From Pseudanabaena galeata CCNP1313 (GTDB lineage: Bacteria; Cyanobacteriota; Cyanobacteriia; Pseudanabaenales; Pseudanabaenaceae): 64,000 nucleotides of DNA. The DNA is taken from assembly GCF_029910235.1 (NCBI RefSeq), contig NZ_CP112875.1:161632-225631 (forward strand). The letters are read 5' to 3'. This document shows, one piece after another, positions 53,176 to 62,702 of this stretch. The translations under genes were made by a program, and so were the position numbers. Each line of letters begins with the position of its first letter. Positions within the stretch are counted from its first letter, which is position 1. Under the pieces are notes generated by a model. That model did not search any database and was not told the DNA's origin. It saw only the letters and a program-made list of their open reading frames with translations.

Positions 53176-54273
53176 TTATTCTGTAAGCAAAGCTTCCCTT
53201 GCTAGATAATTACATTTGGGTAATTGAATGGAAACGACTGTCTGATTAAAAACTTCATTTTTAATGGAGAGTTCACCTCCATACAATTTCACAATTTGTT
53301 GGGCAATGGTTAACCCTAATCCACTACCTTGCTGATTGTAGTGTTCCCGCTCAAACTGCATAAATGCACCAATATCAGCTACTTGTGCTTTGGTCATTCC
53401 TCTGCCGCGATCGCTAATATGTAAATAAAAGAATTGTTTGTCTTCGATACTAGATAAATAGACAGGATCGCCAGCTTTAGAAAACTTAAAAGCATTGTCA
53501 ACAATTTCTGTAACAACTTTCGACAAATGATTTGGTGAAATATTAATACTCGCTTCTTGTAAATTCATTGTCAAATCATTGATTCTATTTGTTTTTTTTG
53601 CACAGGTCTCAGCAGCAAACCTGATAATGTTTTTAACTGCGGTCTGCTCAAACTCTCTCTGCCATCCTTTAGAATTAGAATCAATTGTAGCTAGGTCAGA
53701 GAACATAATAAAATTTTGCGCTAATCGATACATGTGATTGCCATGTTCATTAATATTCTGAATTAAAATCAGAACCTCATCAGATGATAAAGATTCATAA
53801 CTATCAAGCAAGCATCCTGATGTGCCTAAAATCCCAATTATCGGATTCAAAAATTCATGCGGCAGGGAACTAGTTATGTTTCGACGCAGTTCTTCTAATT
53901 TCGCAGTACTTTCTTTTTTGATTATTTCTTGCTTTTCTAAACTGATATCGATCAACTTTAGCAAGTCTGAAGATCTAAAAGGCTTAGTTAAAGATAAATA
54001 GCCATAATAATCACTTGTATGCATAGAGGTGAGCAGAATTAAAGGGATCTTAGAAGTTAAACTATTTCGGCGTAACGCTTCCAAAATGTCGATTTCTACC
54101 GAATTTTGCATCATCACATCAAATAGAATTAGGTCAGGTTGCTCTTGTTGAGCTAATTGCAAACTTTCTACAGCATCGCTCGAAGCAATTACATCAAAAT
54201 TGTTTAAAGACAATAAATCTTTAATATTAGATAAAATTATCAAGTCATTCTCAAGAACTAAAATTTGTTTCAT
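53176..54273 (-). CDS. Response regulator-histidine kinase, REC-HisKA-HATPase
   Basis: 365 residues. The N-terminal REC has phosphoacceptor D52 in LILFDVMMQNS and the conserved Lys in LSLTKPFRS. SSLPHEFLNPIIGILG holds the putative phospho-His H139 in a variant H-box. VTEIVDNAFKFSKAGDPV, DRGRGM and GSGLGLTIAQQIVKLYGG are the ATPase N, G1 and G2 boxes. It has no sensor of its own. The gene just upstream on the same strand (54470-56509, 196-nt gap) is a sensor without kinase, so the two probably work as one pathway. Soluble. Confidence 0.87.
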   Translation of the reverse strand: MKQILVLENDLIILSNIKDLLSLNNFDVIASSDAVESLQLAQQEQPDLILFDVMMQNSVEIDILEALRRNSLTSKIPLILLTSMHTSDYYGYLSLTKPFRSSDLLKLIDISLEKQEIIKKESTAKLEELRRNITSSLPHEFLNPIIGILGTSGCLLDSYESLSSDEVLILIQNINEHGNHMYRLAQNFIMFSDLATIDSNSKGWQREFEQTAVKNIIRFAAETCAKKTNRINDLTMNLQEASINISPNHLSKVVTEIVDNAFKFSKAGDPVYLSSIEDKQFFYLHISDRGRGMTKAQVADIGAFMQFEREHYNQQGSGLGLTIAQQIVKLYGGELSIKNEVFNQTVVSIQLPKCNYLAREALLTE

Positions 54274-54376
54274 GATTATCAGTTTTAAATTTGGTAATTT
54301 AGATTCTGTAGGGGCAACGCCCCTGTTCCAGCACTAGAGTAATGCGATCGCAGGAATTCTATCCACGTAACATCTA

Positions 54377-54482
54377 TCCTTAGGAATGAAAATTTATTAA
54401 CTTGTGCAACTAAAACCAAAATTTGCTGGGGGGGGCTTCGCCCCAACAAATTTTGGTTTTAATTGATTTTCATTCCTTAGGA
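54377..54482. repeat. Long inverted repeat after the CBS/GAF/PAS gene
   Basis: Outer arms TCCTTAGGAATGAAAAT and its near complement, inner arms TAAAACCAAAATTTG and its complement, and a GGGGGG-CTTCG-CCCC centre. The right outer arm overlaps the last codons and stop of the gene at 54470-56509 (minus strand), so it is positioned as a terminator. Confidence 0.6.
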
Positions 54483-56509
54483 CTTTTTAAAACTAATGCT
54501 AGTTGTTCTTTAACTCGAAGTAATTCAATTTTTGTTTTTGTGAGATCGCTAATATCTTCAGCAATCCTACTTACACGATTGACTTTTCCAATGTGATTTT
54601 TGATTGGGAAAGCACGATCATAAATCCATCGAATTTCTCCGTCAGGGCGGACAATGCGGTACTCATTAGAGGTTTGATTGCCTAATCTTAGTTGTCTATA
54701 GGTATCCACAATTATTCCAAGATCTTCTGGGTGAACGGACTCTATAAAAGAATATGAATCGTTATACAGACTTTCACAGGAGCGCCCCCAAACATTTTCA
54801 TAGCTAGGGCTAACATAAAGAGTCTCATATCTAGATCTGTATATTTCAAATATACAAATAACCTGTCGAATATTATTTGCAAACTGCTGAAAGCGTTCTT
54901 CACTCTCCCTATATTCTGAATAAATATGTTTCATTTCAATCGATTTAGCTTGAGTCCGAAATTTAGCTAGCATCTGCTGAAGACTCAATTCAACCGTTAC
55001 CGATAGCAGATCTAGCGTTTTTAAATCTTCAGATTGCCATTGACGAGGTTCACTGCATTGATGAGCACTCAAAAAACCCCATAGAGATTTTTTGGATATA
55101 TTTTTATGGGAAAGAGTACCTTTAAAAAAAGATGCTACATCCTCTTCATCACCTCTAATAACAATTGGAACAACTAAACTTGATTTAACTCCGTATTTTT
55201 CTGGTAATTTCACATGACAATTAGGTTGCTCAACGGAATAAATGTCATCAATCGTTCTCATCTTGCCCAATAAATATTTTTCAACATCATCATCTTGAAA
55301 ACAAGTATCGACAATTTGTTGATTCATTATCGCCATAAAGTCGTTACCGACTGACTCAGCAACAATTTTGCCATACTGCGATGACTGTAATTGATATACC
55401 ACCACGCGATCGCAATTGAGGAGTGTTCGTAGTCCATTTACAACAACTGACAGCAGATTCCTCAGTTCAAAACCATCTCGTATACATAAAGATACTTTAG
55501 CTATAAAATCTTCACGCTTTTGGGTTGCAGAAACATCAACAATTGCTTGATAGATTTTTTGATTTTCTTGCAAATAATTCTTCTTTAGGTCAGATTGCAG
55601 GATCTCATCAGTCTCAACTCTTTCAGTTTGAGATTGCAAAAGCTCCAAGTAATTGTAAACCACATTAGGATCTAGTGAATCCAATAAACTATTTTTATCA
55701 ATTATCCCAACTAAAGTATCAAAATGATCTGTTACAACTACATATTGCAGATTGTGTTTCAGCATTGCCTGACGCGCATCCCAAAAACTTTGCTCTGGCT
55801 TTAGGGTAATTAGGGGTGGAGTAATCACCATGCTGGCATTTAATTTATCTAAGTCTAACCCCATAGACTTAAATTGAACGATGCTGCATTCAGTAATAAT
55901 ACTTAGAGGAACTGCGGCTGATTGAATTACCACGTAACTTACTCTCAAACCTACCATGATTTTAGCTAAGCTTGAGAGAGATGTGTCTGGTCGAGCGCAA
56001 GTTACATTACGGTTCACGATCTCTGATATGGAACGTGCTTTGAGCAAATCAATTGGATGTAAAGATTGATACAAACTTTCCTGACTTACGACTCCCAATA
56101 GCATCTGTTTACTATCTACAATGGGCAACTGCTGAATGCGCTTTTGGCTAAATATATTCAGCAGAGTAAAAATATTTTTGCATTGAGATTGCTCTAAAAA
56201 GATAGGCTCTCGATTCATGACCGAAGATATTGTAATTTTTTCTAGTTTGTTTGTACTCGCAATTAAACTGACTGCATCGCGCTCAGTAAATATTCCTACT
56301 AGCCTCTTTCTTTCCACTACAAAAGCATAAATTGTCCTAGTTTTCAGAGAATAATAGTTCTCCTGAATAGAATATGTTTTGAATAACATGCCCATTAGCG
56401 TGATCGCCTCTAACACCAGCATGGATGATTCCACGACTAGAGGATTGGGATTAATTGCCAAATTGATTATCTCAGTCTGAGTTAAAGAAGTATCAGGAAA
56501 AATGCTCAT
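54470..56509 (-). CDS. Sensor protein, CBS x4-GAF-PAS, without output domain
   Basis: 679 residues. Two CBS pairs fill residues about 15-290 (VVESSMLVLEAITLMG, VVERKRLVGIFTERDAV, VVTDHFDTLVGIIDKNSLLD). A phytochrome-type GAF follows (about 350-510; LSVVVNGLRTLLNCDRVVVY), then a PAS/PAC (about 540-660; SPSYENVWGRSCESL, EYRIVRPDGEIRWIYDRAFP). The GAF segment lacks an obvious bilin-binding CH pair, so pigment binding is doubtful. The protein ends after the PAC with no kinase, cyclase or EAL/GGDEF. A short coiled end may dock to the REC-kinase encoded next on the same strand. Stop TGA at 54470. Confidence 0.85.
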   Translation of the reverse strand: MSIFPDTSLTQTEIINLAINPNPLVVESSMLVLEAITLMGMLFKTYSIQENYYSLKTRTIYAFVVERKRLVGIFTERDAVSLIASTNKLEKITISSVMNREPIFLEQSQCKNIFTLLNIFSQKRIQQLPIVDSKQMLLGVVSQESLYQSLHPIDLLKARSISEIVNRNVTCARPDTSLSSLAKIMVGLRVSYVVIQSAAVPLSIITECSIVQFKSMGLDLDKLNASMVITPPLITLKPEQSFWDARQAMLKHNLQYVVVTDHFDTLVGIIDKNSLLDSLDPNVVYNYLELLQSQTERVETDEILQSDLKKNYLQENQKIYQAIVDVSATQKREDFIAKVSLCIRDGFELRNLLSVVVNGLRTLLNCDRVVVYQLQSSQYGKIVAESVGNDFMAIMNQQIVDTCFQDDDVEKYLLGKMRTIDDIYSVEQPNCHVKLPEKYGVKSSLVVPIVIRGDEEDVASFFKGTLSHKNISKKSLWGFLSAHQCSEPRQWQSEDLKTLDLLSVTVELSLQQMLAKFRTQAKSIEMKHIYSEYRESEERFQQFANNIRQVICIFEIYRSRYETLYVSPSYENVWGRSCESLYNDSYSFIESVHPEDLGIIVDTYRQLRLGNQTSNEYRIVRPDGEIRWIYDRAFPIKNHIGKVNRVSRIAEDISDLTKTKIELLRVKEQLALVLKSPKE

Positions 56510-56590
56510 AAAATAAAGTAATTAAATTGCTAAGTTAAAAAATAATAGTTTTGATATAATCGCATTAACAAAAAAGATATTGTAAATGGA

Positions 56591-56878
56591 TTAATAGAAA
56601 CGTCCCAAACATCTAACTAAATCAATTCCAAAAATGCTATTGACTGTTAAACATGCAATTAAAGCTATAAATATACTGAGAGAAAAATTAACTGTAATAA
56701 CTAATAGAGATAGGATAAAAATATCTATAGGTTTAGTAAGTAGGAGGAAAAGATTATTGGCATTAATCTTTCTTAAAAAAGACGACCTCATAAGTCTAGT
56801 CTCATCTTTTTTGATTAATATTACAAACCAGTAACGAGAAAAAATCAAGTTAATACCTATCCTATATTCAGTTAACAT
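56591..56878 (-). CDS. Doubtful small membrane ORF
   Basis: 95 residues with two hydrophobic runs (IDIFILSLLVITVNFSLSIF and IALIACLTVNSIFGI) after a basic middle. The AT-rich DNA could give this by chance. There is no clear ribosome binding site and no recognised family. It lies upstream of the CBS/GAF/PAS gene on the same strand, in a 650-base gap that also holds the MITE at 56985. Confidence 0.25.
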   Translation of the reverse strand: MLTEYRIGINLIFSRYWFVILIKKDETRLMRSSFLRKINANNLFLLLTKPIDIFILSLLVITVNFSLSIFIALIACLTVNSIFGIDLVRCLGRFY

Positions 56879-56984
56879 TTAAGATCGGCTCCTCTTAGAA
56901 AACCAAATTGTATTTATATGTAAATCAATAGCAAACTCGTTCTAATAAATTACTCAACAAAGTAACTAGATCTCTTGTTTAGTA

Positions 56985-57150
56985 ACTGATTTTACGTGGA
57001 ACTCAGATGATAAATCTCATGCTGGTAGCGAAGCAGGGCAACCACGGGTGGATTGCCCCTACCTGTAAATTTTAGATCTTGTAGGGGCTGCGCCCCCGTG
57101 CCAGCCCTAGACTTTCGCCATCGCAAGAATTCCTTCCACGTAACATCAGT
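56985..57150. repeat. MITE, CTGATGTTACGTGGA family, full copy
   Basis: 166 bp with ends ACTGATTTTACGTGGA and TCCACGTAACATCAGT. Internal words GGCAACCACGGGTGGATTGC and TAGGGGCTGCGCCCCCGTGC match the copy at 37531. TTAGTAA lies next to CTGAT on the left and next to CATCAG on the right, a 7-bp target duplication. Confidence 0.78.
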
Positions 57151-57157
57151 TAGTAAT

Positions 57158-58057
57158 TTATTGGTTTGAAAGAATAATTACTCCCGAAAAGCTATTACTA
57201 AGGCGATCTCGCTCGCGAATGGCATTCCCTATATCGTTATACGAACGAACCTGAAGATAGGATCGACCTTTAAATATTTTTGGAAAAGCATTAGGAATAA
57301 TATTTCTATCCCGTCTTAGATTTTTATTGCTATCTATTGGAATGAGCAATTGATAGACTTTTCTCATCTTCGCAGAAGCCTGAGAAGTCAAGGGACTAGA
57401 CAAGTTCTGATTAGTATTTGCTGGCTTATCAGTTGAATAGCCATTTGAAATCCAAACTGCCCCTACTGATTGAGCAGCAAAGCCTTGACTGCGTAAATTA
57501 TTAGCAAGAATATTTGCAGTCTGTTGACTGGATAATGGTGCAGACAAAATCACAGGACGATTATTGAAGGTTGCCCAAAAAGATGGCTTCCCTGTCAGCA
57601 TTCTCACTTGTTGAATTGCTAAGTCTGAATTGACAGGTACTTCTATCAGTAAAGCAGCAGCCCGAAAATGTTGAGCATTATCATTGTTTTTATCCGTAAA
57701 AGAATGTACAACCGCATCTAGACCCATTTGTCGGATTTGACTAGCGCGATATATAGATGCATTTACATTCTCAAAACCACCTAGAAATGTCATTGAAGCC
57801 GTGAAGTAGCGACAAGGTACAACTGAAATCGCCAAAAATTCTGGTAATTGTGGCAATTGATTAACAGGTCTATCTATGATGACTGCATAGCGTCCATTAG
57901 CTAATTGCTGACAGGTTTGATATGGGAATATGTCATTAGTTATCGCTTGAGCAAGAGCTGGCGATCGCATATTCATGAACACAAAACTGAATAGAAATAA
58001 CCATTTAAATTTCAATGTAATCGAGCCATAATTCTGCCTAGGAATTAACAGTCTCAT
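57158..58057 (-). CDS. Exported protein of unknown function
   Basis: 299 residues from MRLLIPRQNYGSITLKFKWL. A signal peptide is clear: basic start, hydrophobic LFLFSFVFMNM, and an Ala-x-Ala type end in SPALAQA. The mature part has two similar segments (YAVIIDRPVNQLPQLPEF... and PVILSAPLSSQQTANILANN), resembling SPOR-like or repeated alpha/beta units, with QGFAAQSVGAVWISNGY and SYLQVRSYNDIGNAIRERDR. It should act in the periplasm or outer envelope. The open frame continues 42 codons upstream (to 58183) without protein-like features, so I prefer the start before the signal peptide. Confidence 0.65.
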   Translation of the reverse strand: MRLLIPRQNYGSITLKFKWLFLFSFVFMNMRSPALAQAITNDIFPYQTCQQLANGRYAVIIDRPVNQLPQLPEFLAISVVPCRYFTASMTFLGGFENVNASIYRASQIRQMGLDAVVHSFTDKNNDNAQHFRAAALLIEVPVNSDLAIQQVRMLTGKPSFWATFNNRPVILSAPLSSQQTANILANNLRSQGFAAQSVGAVWISNGYSTDKPANTNQNLSSPLTSQASAKMRKVYQLLIPIDSNKNLRRDRNIIPNAFPKIFKGRSYLQVRSYNDIGNAIRERDRLSNSFSGVIILSNQ

Positions 58058-58756
58058 ATTGATTAACCTGTAGTATCTAATTGTTTCGGTATCAAGTCTG
58101 GAATGCAACATATGAGTAATCTTCTGAAGGATCGCTTGTATGTCTAATCCAGTGCTGATGAATTTGAACACATTCATCAGCAATAATATTGAATTCTAAA
58201 AATGACAGTGCCATTTTCAGAACTGGGATAAGAAAAATTAACTTAACGTAAGTAATGTTAAATGTAGGATTTTATTATGAATACCAAATCTAGGACTTTG
58301 CGATTGACAAGCAAGACTCTAAAGAGATGAATCAATACGAGTCCTGTGTACTAACAAGCCTTGGATATAACATTAAAAATTCCATTGCAGTATATACTCT
58401 AAGAACAAGTTAGAGCATAAAGATTCTAAAAAGATTATATACAATTATTTAAGGAAGCTTCAGCCATACTAACGAATGTCTGAAATTAACTTGCTAATGT
58501 ATTTATCTCTTCTTTAATTGAGTTTATGATTGGAAGTTTACATCCCAATAACTAACTCTTTATCCCTATTCCCTTGGTTGATAATATATCATACAATTCA
58601 AGAGAAATAGCAATATATTTTCTTAATCTAAGTTAGAAAACGATGTTAATCAGGGAAAATAGACAAAAAATAAGATTTTAGTGATTTTCTCCCTATTCCT
58701 TAATAGTAGGATAGAAAAGTCAGAACACACTCTCGTTTGGACTTCTCGCGATCATA
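58058..58756. other. Intergenic region before the IS1 element
   Basis: About 700 AT-rich bases. No gene, strong palindrome or repeat of the local families was recognised. Confidence 0.45.
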
Positions 58757-59521
58757 GCGTTGCACAAATACAAGATGAAGAAGTAAAATCAGGAAAAAAA
58801 GAGAAACGAATGAAATGTCCTAAATGTGGCTCAACCCATATTCGTAAAAATGGGAAACGAGGAGCCAAACAAAATCATATTTGTGCTGATTGCGGTCGTC
58901 AGTTCATTGATCATTACTCGGAGCTTGGATATTCGCAAGATGTCAAGAAAATATGCCTCACAATGTACTGCAATGGCATGGGATTTAGACAGATTGAGAG
59001 ATGTACCGAGGTTAGTCACAACTCGGTAATCAATTGGGTAAAGGCAGCAGCCCAACAATTACCAGAACATCACCCAATAGAAACTATTCCTGATGTGGGT
59101 GAGCTAGATGAACTCCAGACCTTTGTTGGGTCAAAAAAAACTTGATTTGGCTATGGACTGCGGTGAATCATTTTAGCCAAGGTATATTGGCTTGGGTATT
59201 AGGGGATAGGAGTAGTCAAACCTTTGAAAACTTGTGGACATTGATTAAAGTATGGCAATGCTATTTCTGGGTTACCGATGGTTACTGTGTCTACAAGATG
59301 TTTATCAACTCGGAAGACCAAATTATCAGTAAAACCTACATGACTAGAGTTGAGGGTGAAAATACGAGACTGAGACATTATTTAGCTAGACTGCACAGAA
59401 AAACTCTATGTTATTCAAAATCGGAAGAAATGTTGAGATATTCAATTCGTTTATTAATTCACTATCTTAAGTACAAATCGATTCCTTCATTTTCTTGATT
59501 CATCTTTTATTTGTGCAACGC
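58757..59521 (+). mobile_element. IS1-family insertion sequence
   Basis: About 765 bp, the IS1 size, with inverted ends GCGTTGCACAAATA + AAGATGAA and the complement at the right (TTCATCTTTTATTTGTGCAA, then CGC). One base differs between the arms. No clear 8-9 bp target duplication could be read from the flanks (left CGATCATA, right CCTGATAC). Confidence 0.85.
58810..59498 (+). CDS. IS1-family transposase, two frames joined by -1 frameshift
   Basis: InsA part (58810-59145): KCPKCGSTHIRKNGKRG, a zinc finger, then an HTH (GMGFRQIERCTEVSHNSVINW). InsB part (about 59125-59498): LIWLWTAVNHFSQGILAWVLG, FWVTDGYCVY and TRVEGENTRLRHYLARLHRK carry the DDE-like catalytic core. The frames overlap at a run of eight A followed by C (near 59135-59143), the slippery site by which IS1 makes the fused InsAB' transposase. 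Both parts look intact. The open frame reaches back to 58681, outside the IS, so the start is the ATG at 58810. Confidence 0.87.
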
Positions 59522-59530
59522 CCTGATACG

Positions 59531-59692
59531 ATGACATTGAACGCGAAAGATCGTCCTGTTAATCCGATTCTGGTGGAGTCTCAGGGTAAAGTCGTGGAAT
59601 CCCATGTTGCCGATCTTGATGCGGCAAATATTGCTAAGGCTGTAGAAATGTTAAACGCACAGCAAATCAAGCCTCTTGAAAATCAGAAATAA
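59531..59692 (+). CDS. Short ORF just after IS1, possible gene fragment
   Basis: 53 residues (MTLNAKDRPVNPILVESQGKV...AVEMLNAQQIKPLENQK). It reads like the polar C terminus of a larger protein. Upstream it runs directly into the IS1 end, so the IS may have cut off the front. I do not recognise a family. Confidence 0.35.
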   Translation: MTLNAKDRPVNPILVESQGKVVESHVADLDAANIAKAVEMLNAQQIKPLENQK

Positions 59693-59747
59693 CTATGTTT
59701 TACACTTTTCAGGTATTTGTTGAGTCTATCTCTATCAACGATACGAG

Positions 59748-60323
59748 TTAATCTTCTAACCAACTAAACAACTCACCCACTGTAAGCTGAAACGATTGTG
59801 CAAAGGATGGCACAGGCAAGCGATCGCTTTTAGTTTCAAACACAGCAATCGTGCGATCGCTAAAATAGACAAATACCAATTCCTCATCAGGATCGAGTAA
59901 CCATCCCATCTCTGTACCATGATCTAAACAATAGAGAATATTCCGAATCACTTTTGTTTGGTTTTGATCTGGTGAAAGGATCTCGATTACCCAATTAGGA
60001 ACAGACTCAAATAGATTGGATACTTTGCCGTCTTTATCCCTAGGAATGCGTTCCCAAGTAAAAACGGCGATGTCTGGAATGACCGAGCGATCGCCAAAAT
60101 TACACCGCAACTCTGAATAAGCACGGGCAATTTTTTGAGGTTTGAGAGCTAGGTTAATTGCCGAGCCAAGGTCAAGCTGAACTGTACTGTGTTTTCCCTG
60201 TGGCATCGGCTTTTGGATAATCTCCCCATCAATAAATTCGCAAGCGGGTTTTGTCTCTGGTAATTTCAGAAACTCTTCAAGGGTTAAAGGTTTAACAGGA
60301 GTTTGAACCATTGCGATCGCCAC
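59748..60323 (-). CDS. Uma2-family (DUF820) protein
   Basis: 191 residues. KPACEFIDGEIIQKPMPQG, SVIPDIAVFTWERIP and NWVIEILSPDQNQTKVIRNI place the PD-(D/E)XK-like acidic residues in family order, with LDHGTEMGWLLDPDE after them. Predicted nuclease fold, function unknown, common in mobile and accessory DNA of cyanobacteria. It is divergent from topA with a 95-base gap. M1 or M5 could be the start. Confidence 0.82.
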   Translation of the reverse strand: MAIAMVQTPVKPLTLEEFLKLPETKPACEFIDGEIIQKPMPQGKHSTVQLDLGSAINLALKPQKIARAYSELRCNFGDRSVIPDIAVFTWERIPRDKDGKVSNLFESVPNWVIEILSPDQNQTKVIRNILYCLDHGTEMGWLLDPDEELVFVYFSDRTIAVFETKSDRLPVPSFAQSFQLTVGELFSWLED

Positions 60324-60418
60324 TTTTAATGATGATTATAGACTACAAGCACTGTCGTTTATCGTCTCCATAGATTTTTAGAGCAGATTCAAGATAAAGT
60401 CCATATAGGTACAAAAAC

Positions 60419-62686
60419 ATGAAAAAGCTGTTACTCGTTGAATCTCCATCCAAGTGCAAAACCATCCAAGCCATCCTTGGCAGTGAATGGCAAGTGGAAG
60501 CTTCCTTTGGTCACTTTACGGAACTTGCTAAAGATGGTGAAGATAGCTTGGGCTTTACGATGCACAAGGATACCAACAAAATTGAATGCCGCTATCAATT
60601 GACGGAAGGTAAGGGTCAACAGGTAGTCTCTAAACTTCGGGCTGCGGTAAAGAATGCTTCAGAGGTGGTACTTGCTACCGATGGCGATCGCGAGGGTGAG
60701 GGAATTGCTTGGCATTTACAGCAGCAACTGCATCTGCGTAATCCCAAACGCGCTGTCTATAACCAGATTACACCTACGGCGGTTAGAGCCGCGATCGCTA
60801 ATGCTCATCAGTTAGATTTAAACTTGATTTCCGCACAGCGAGCGAGACAATGTTTGGACAGGTTGATTGGATTTAAAGTTTCGCCACTTGTGCGTCGTAC
60901 TAGTGGCGGTAGCTCGGCTGGTCGGGTGCAGTCAGTGGCTTTGCATATCGTCTGCCAACGTGAACGCGAGATTAATACCTTTGTGCCGATTACTTACTGG
61001 TCGGTATGGACGGAATATGCTGAAGGATTCACATCTTTCTATGCGGGTAGTAGTGAGATTGAGCCTGTGCTTGAGGATCAGGATGTCACCGATGATGCGG
61101 CGGAAGTGAATACGGAATCTACGGTTGAGTCAAAACGGGTATTGTCAGAAGCGGAAGCTGCCCGAATTATTCAAGTTGCGCGTAATCATCCCCATGTCGT
61201 TCGCGAAGCTACGGGTGTCACTGCTCAGAAATCACCGTTGCCGCCTTTCATTACCAGTTCGCTTCAGCAAGCTGCCTCTGTGAGATTAGGGCTATCGCCT
61301 GAAGAGACGATGAAGGTGGCTCAAGAGTTGTTTGAGGGTGTCGATTTACCTCAAGGTCGTAAAGGTTTGATTACCTATCACCGCACTGATAGCACCAGTC
61401 TCGCTCCTGAGTTTTGTGCTGAGGTAAAGGAATGGCTATCGAAACACGATCCTGATAATGTCCCTAAGAAAACTACTCGTCATCGTGAACAGGCGAATGC
61501 TCAATCAGCCCATGAAGCGATTCGTCCTACCTATTTGAGTATTACTCCAAAAACGGTGAGAGACCATCTCAGTGCCAAACAGCATCAACTCTATGAGTTA
61601 ATCTGGCGCAGAGCCGTTGCTTCTCAATGTGCGAATGCTTTGATTCAGAAAAGTCGCGTGATTATTCAGGCTGGTTCGACGCTCTGGCAAACTAGGGGCA
61701 GTATTCTCACCTTTGCGGGTTATACGCGCTATTGGAACGATTTGAGTAAGGATAAACATATTCCTGCGTTAACAAGCGGTCAGACCTTGGCTTTGGCGAA
61801 TGCGGGTTTCACGCAGAAGCAAACTCAACCTCCTGCTAGGTATAGCGAGGCGAAGTTAGTGCAGGTGTTAGAGCGTCAGGGTGTGGGTAGACCGAGTACG
61901 TTTGCGGCGATCGTCAAGACCCTGAAGGATAGAACCTATGTGTTACTCAAGGGTAAAGTTCTCGAACCTTCGGCTTTGGGAATGTCTACGGATGATGTGT
62001 TGCATAAAACTTTCCCCGATTTGCTCAGAGCCGATTTTACCGCAGGGATGGAAACGACTTTGGATGAGATCTCGGTGGGTAAGTTGGAGTGGCAAAGCTA
62101 TTTGATTGGTTGGCATCAGTCTTATTTTCAGCCGATGTTGGCGCGTGCCTATACAAATCTCGGTGCGGATTTACAGCCAAGTAATCGCAAAAATGAGCTT
62201 TCGGATGTGGCTTGTCCTACTTGTAGTCATCCTCTCAGTAAGATTCCTTCTAAAAAGGTGAGTGGTGGGCATTTTCTCAAGTGTGAGCACGGCTGTGAGA
62301 ATCTGGTGATGTTTTGGAGCGATCGCCGTAATCAGTGGGAGATTCCTCAACCGAAGGGCGAGAATGCAGTGACGGCGGAGGTGACTAATTTTGCTTGTCC
62401 TGTCTGTGGCAAGCCTTTGGCTAAGTTTCCCTACCATAAAGATGGTGTGGATAAAGTGATGTTGAAGTGTGCGGATGTTCAGGCACGTCAACGCAAGGAT
62501 CATGCGGATGTGGTCTTTTTCTGGTCTTCTCAGGAGAAGTGGTGGTCGAAGAAGTTTGGCGATCTGGATGAGGCGGCTAAGCCGAATTTGGGTAAGGCTT
62601 CAACAGCTAAGGAGAAGAAATCTGCTCAGGGAAAGTCTAAGCAGGCGGGTAAAGTGACTAAGCCTCGTCCTAAAAAGTTGTCTTGA
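60419..62686 (+). CDS. topA: DNA topoisomerase I (type IA)
   Basis: 755 residues. The TOPRIM domain has E8 in LLLVESPSKCKTI and D88-G-D-R-E92 in ATDGDREGEGIAWHL. The active-site tyrosine is Y320 in GLITYHRTDST, with R322 next to it. SAHEAIRPT and GRPSTFAAIVKTLKDR are further type IA motifs. Two C-terminal zinc-ribbon-like units follow (CPTC...CEHGC from about 599, and CPVCGKP...KC). A basic Lys-rich tail ends it. It relaxes negative supercoils by nicking one strand. Chromosomal cyanobacterial TopA is usually longer, so this looks like an additional, plasmid-type enzyme, perhaps needed for replication or partition of this replicon. Confidence 0.92.
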   Translation: MKKLLLVESPSKCKTIQAILGSEWQVEASFGHFTELAKDGEDSLGFTMHKDTNKIECRYQLTEGKGQQVVSKLRAAVKNASEVVLATDGDREGEGIAWHLQQQLHLRNPKRAVYNQITPTAVRAAIANAHQLDLNLISAQRARQCLDRLIGFKVSPLVRRTSGGSSAGRVQSVALHIVCQREREINTFVPITYWSVWTEYAEGFTSFYAGSSEIEPVLEDQDVTDDAAEVNTESTVESKRVLSEAEAARIIQVARNHPHVVREATGVTAQKSPLPPFITSSLQQAASVRLGLSPEETMKVAQELFEGVDLPQGRKGLITYHRTDSTSLAPEFCAEVKEWLSKHDPDNVPKKTTRHREQANAQSAHEAIRPTYLSITPKTVRDHLSAKQHQLYELIWRRAVASQCANALIQKSRVIIQAGSTLWQTRGSILTFAGYTRYWNDLSKDKHIPALTSGQTLALANAGFTQKQTQPPARYSEAKLVQVLERQGVGRPSTFAAIVKTLKDRTYVLLKGKVLEPSALGMSTDDVLHKTFPDLLRADFTAGMETTLDEISVGKLEWQSYLIGWHQSYFQPMLARAYTNLGADLQPSNRKNELSDVACPTCSHPLSKIPSKKVSGGHFLKCEHGCENLVMFWSDRRNQWEIPQPKGENAVTAEVTNFACPVCGKPLAKFPYHKDGVDKVMLKCADVQARQRKDHADVVFFWSSQEKWWSKKFGDLDEAAKPNLGKASTAKEKKSAQGKSKQAGKVTKPRPKKLS

Positions 62687-62702
62687 TTGGAATTACACCT
62701 AG

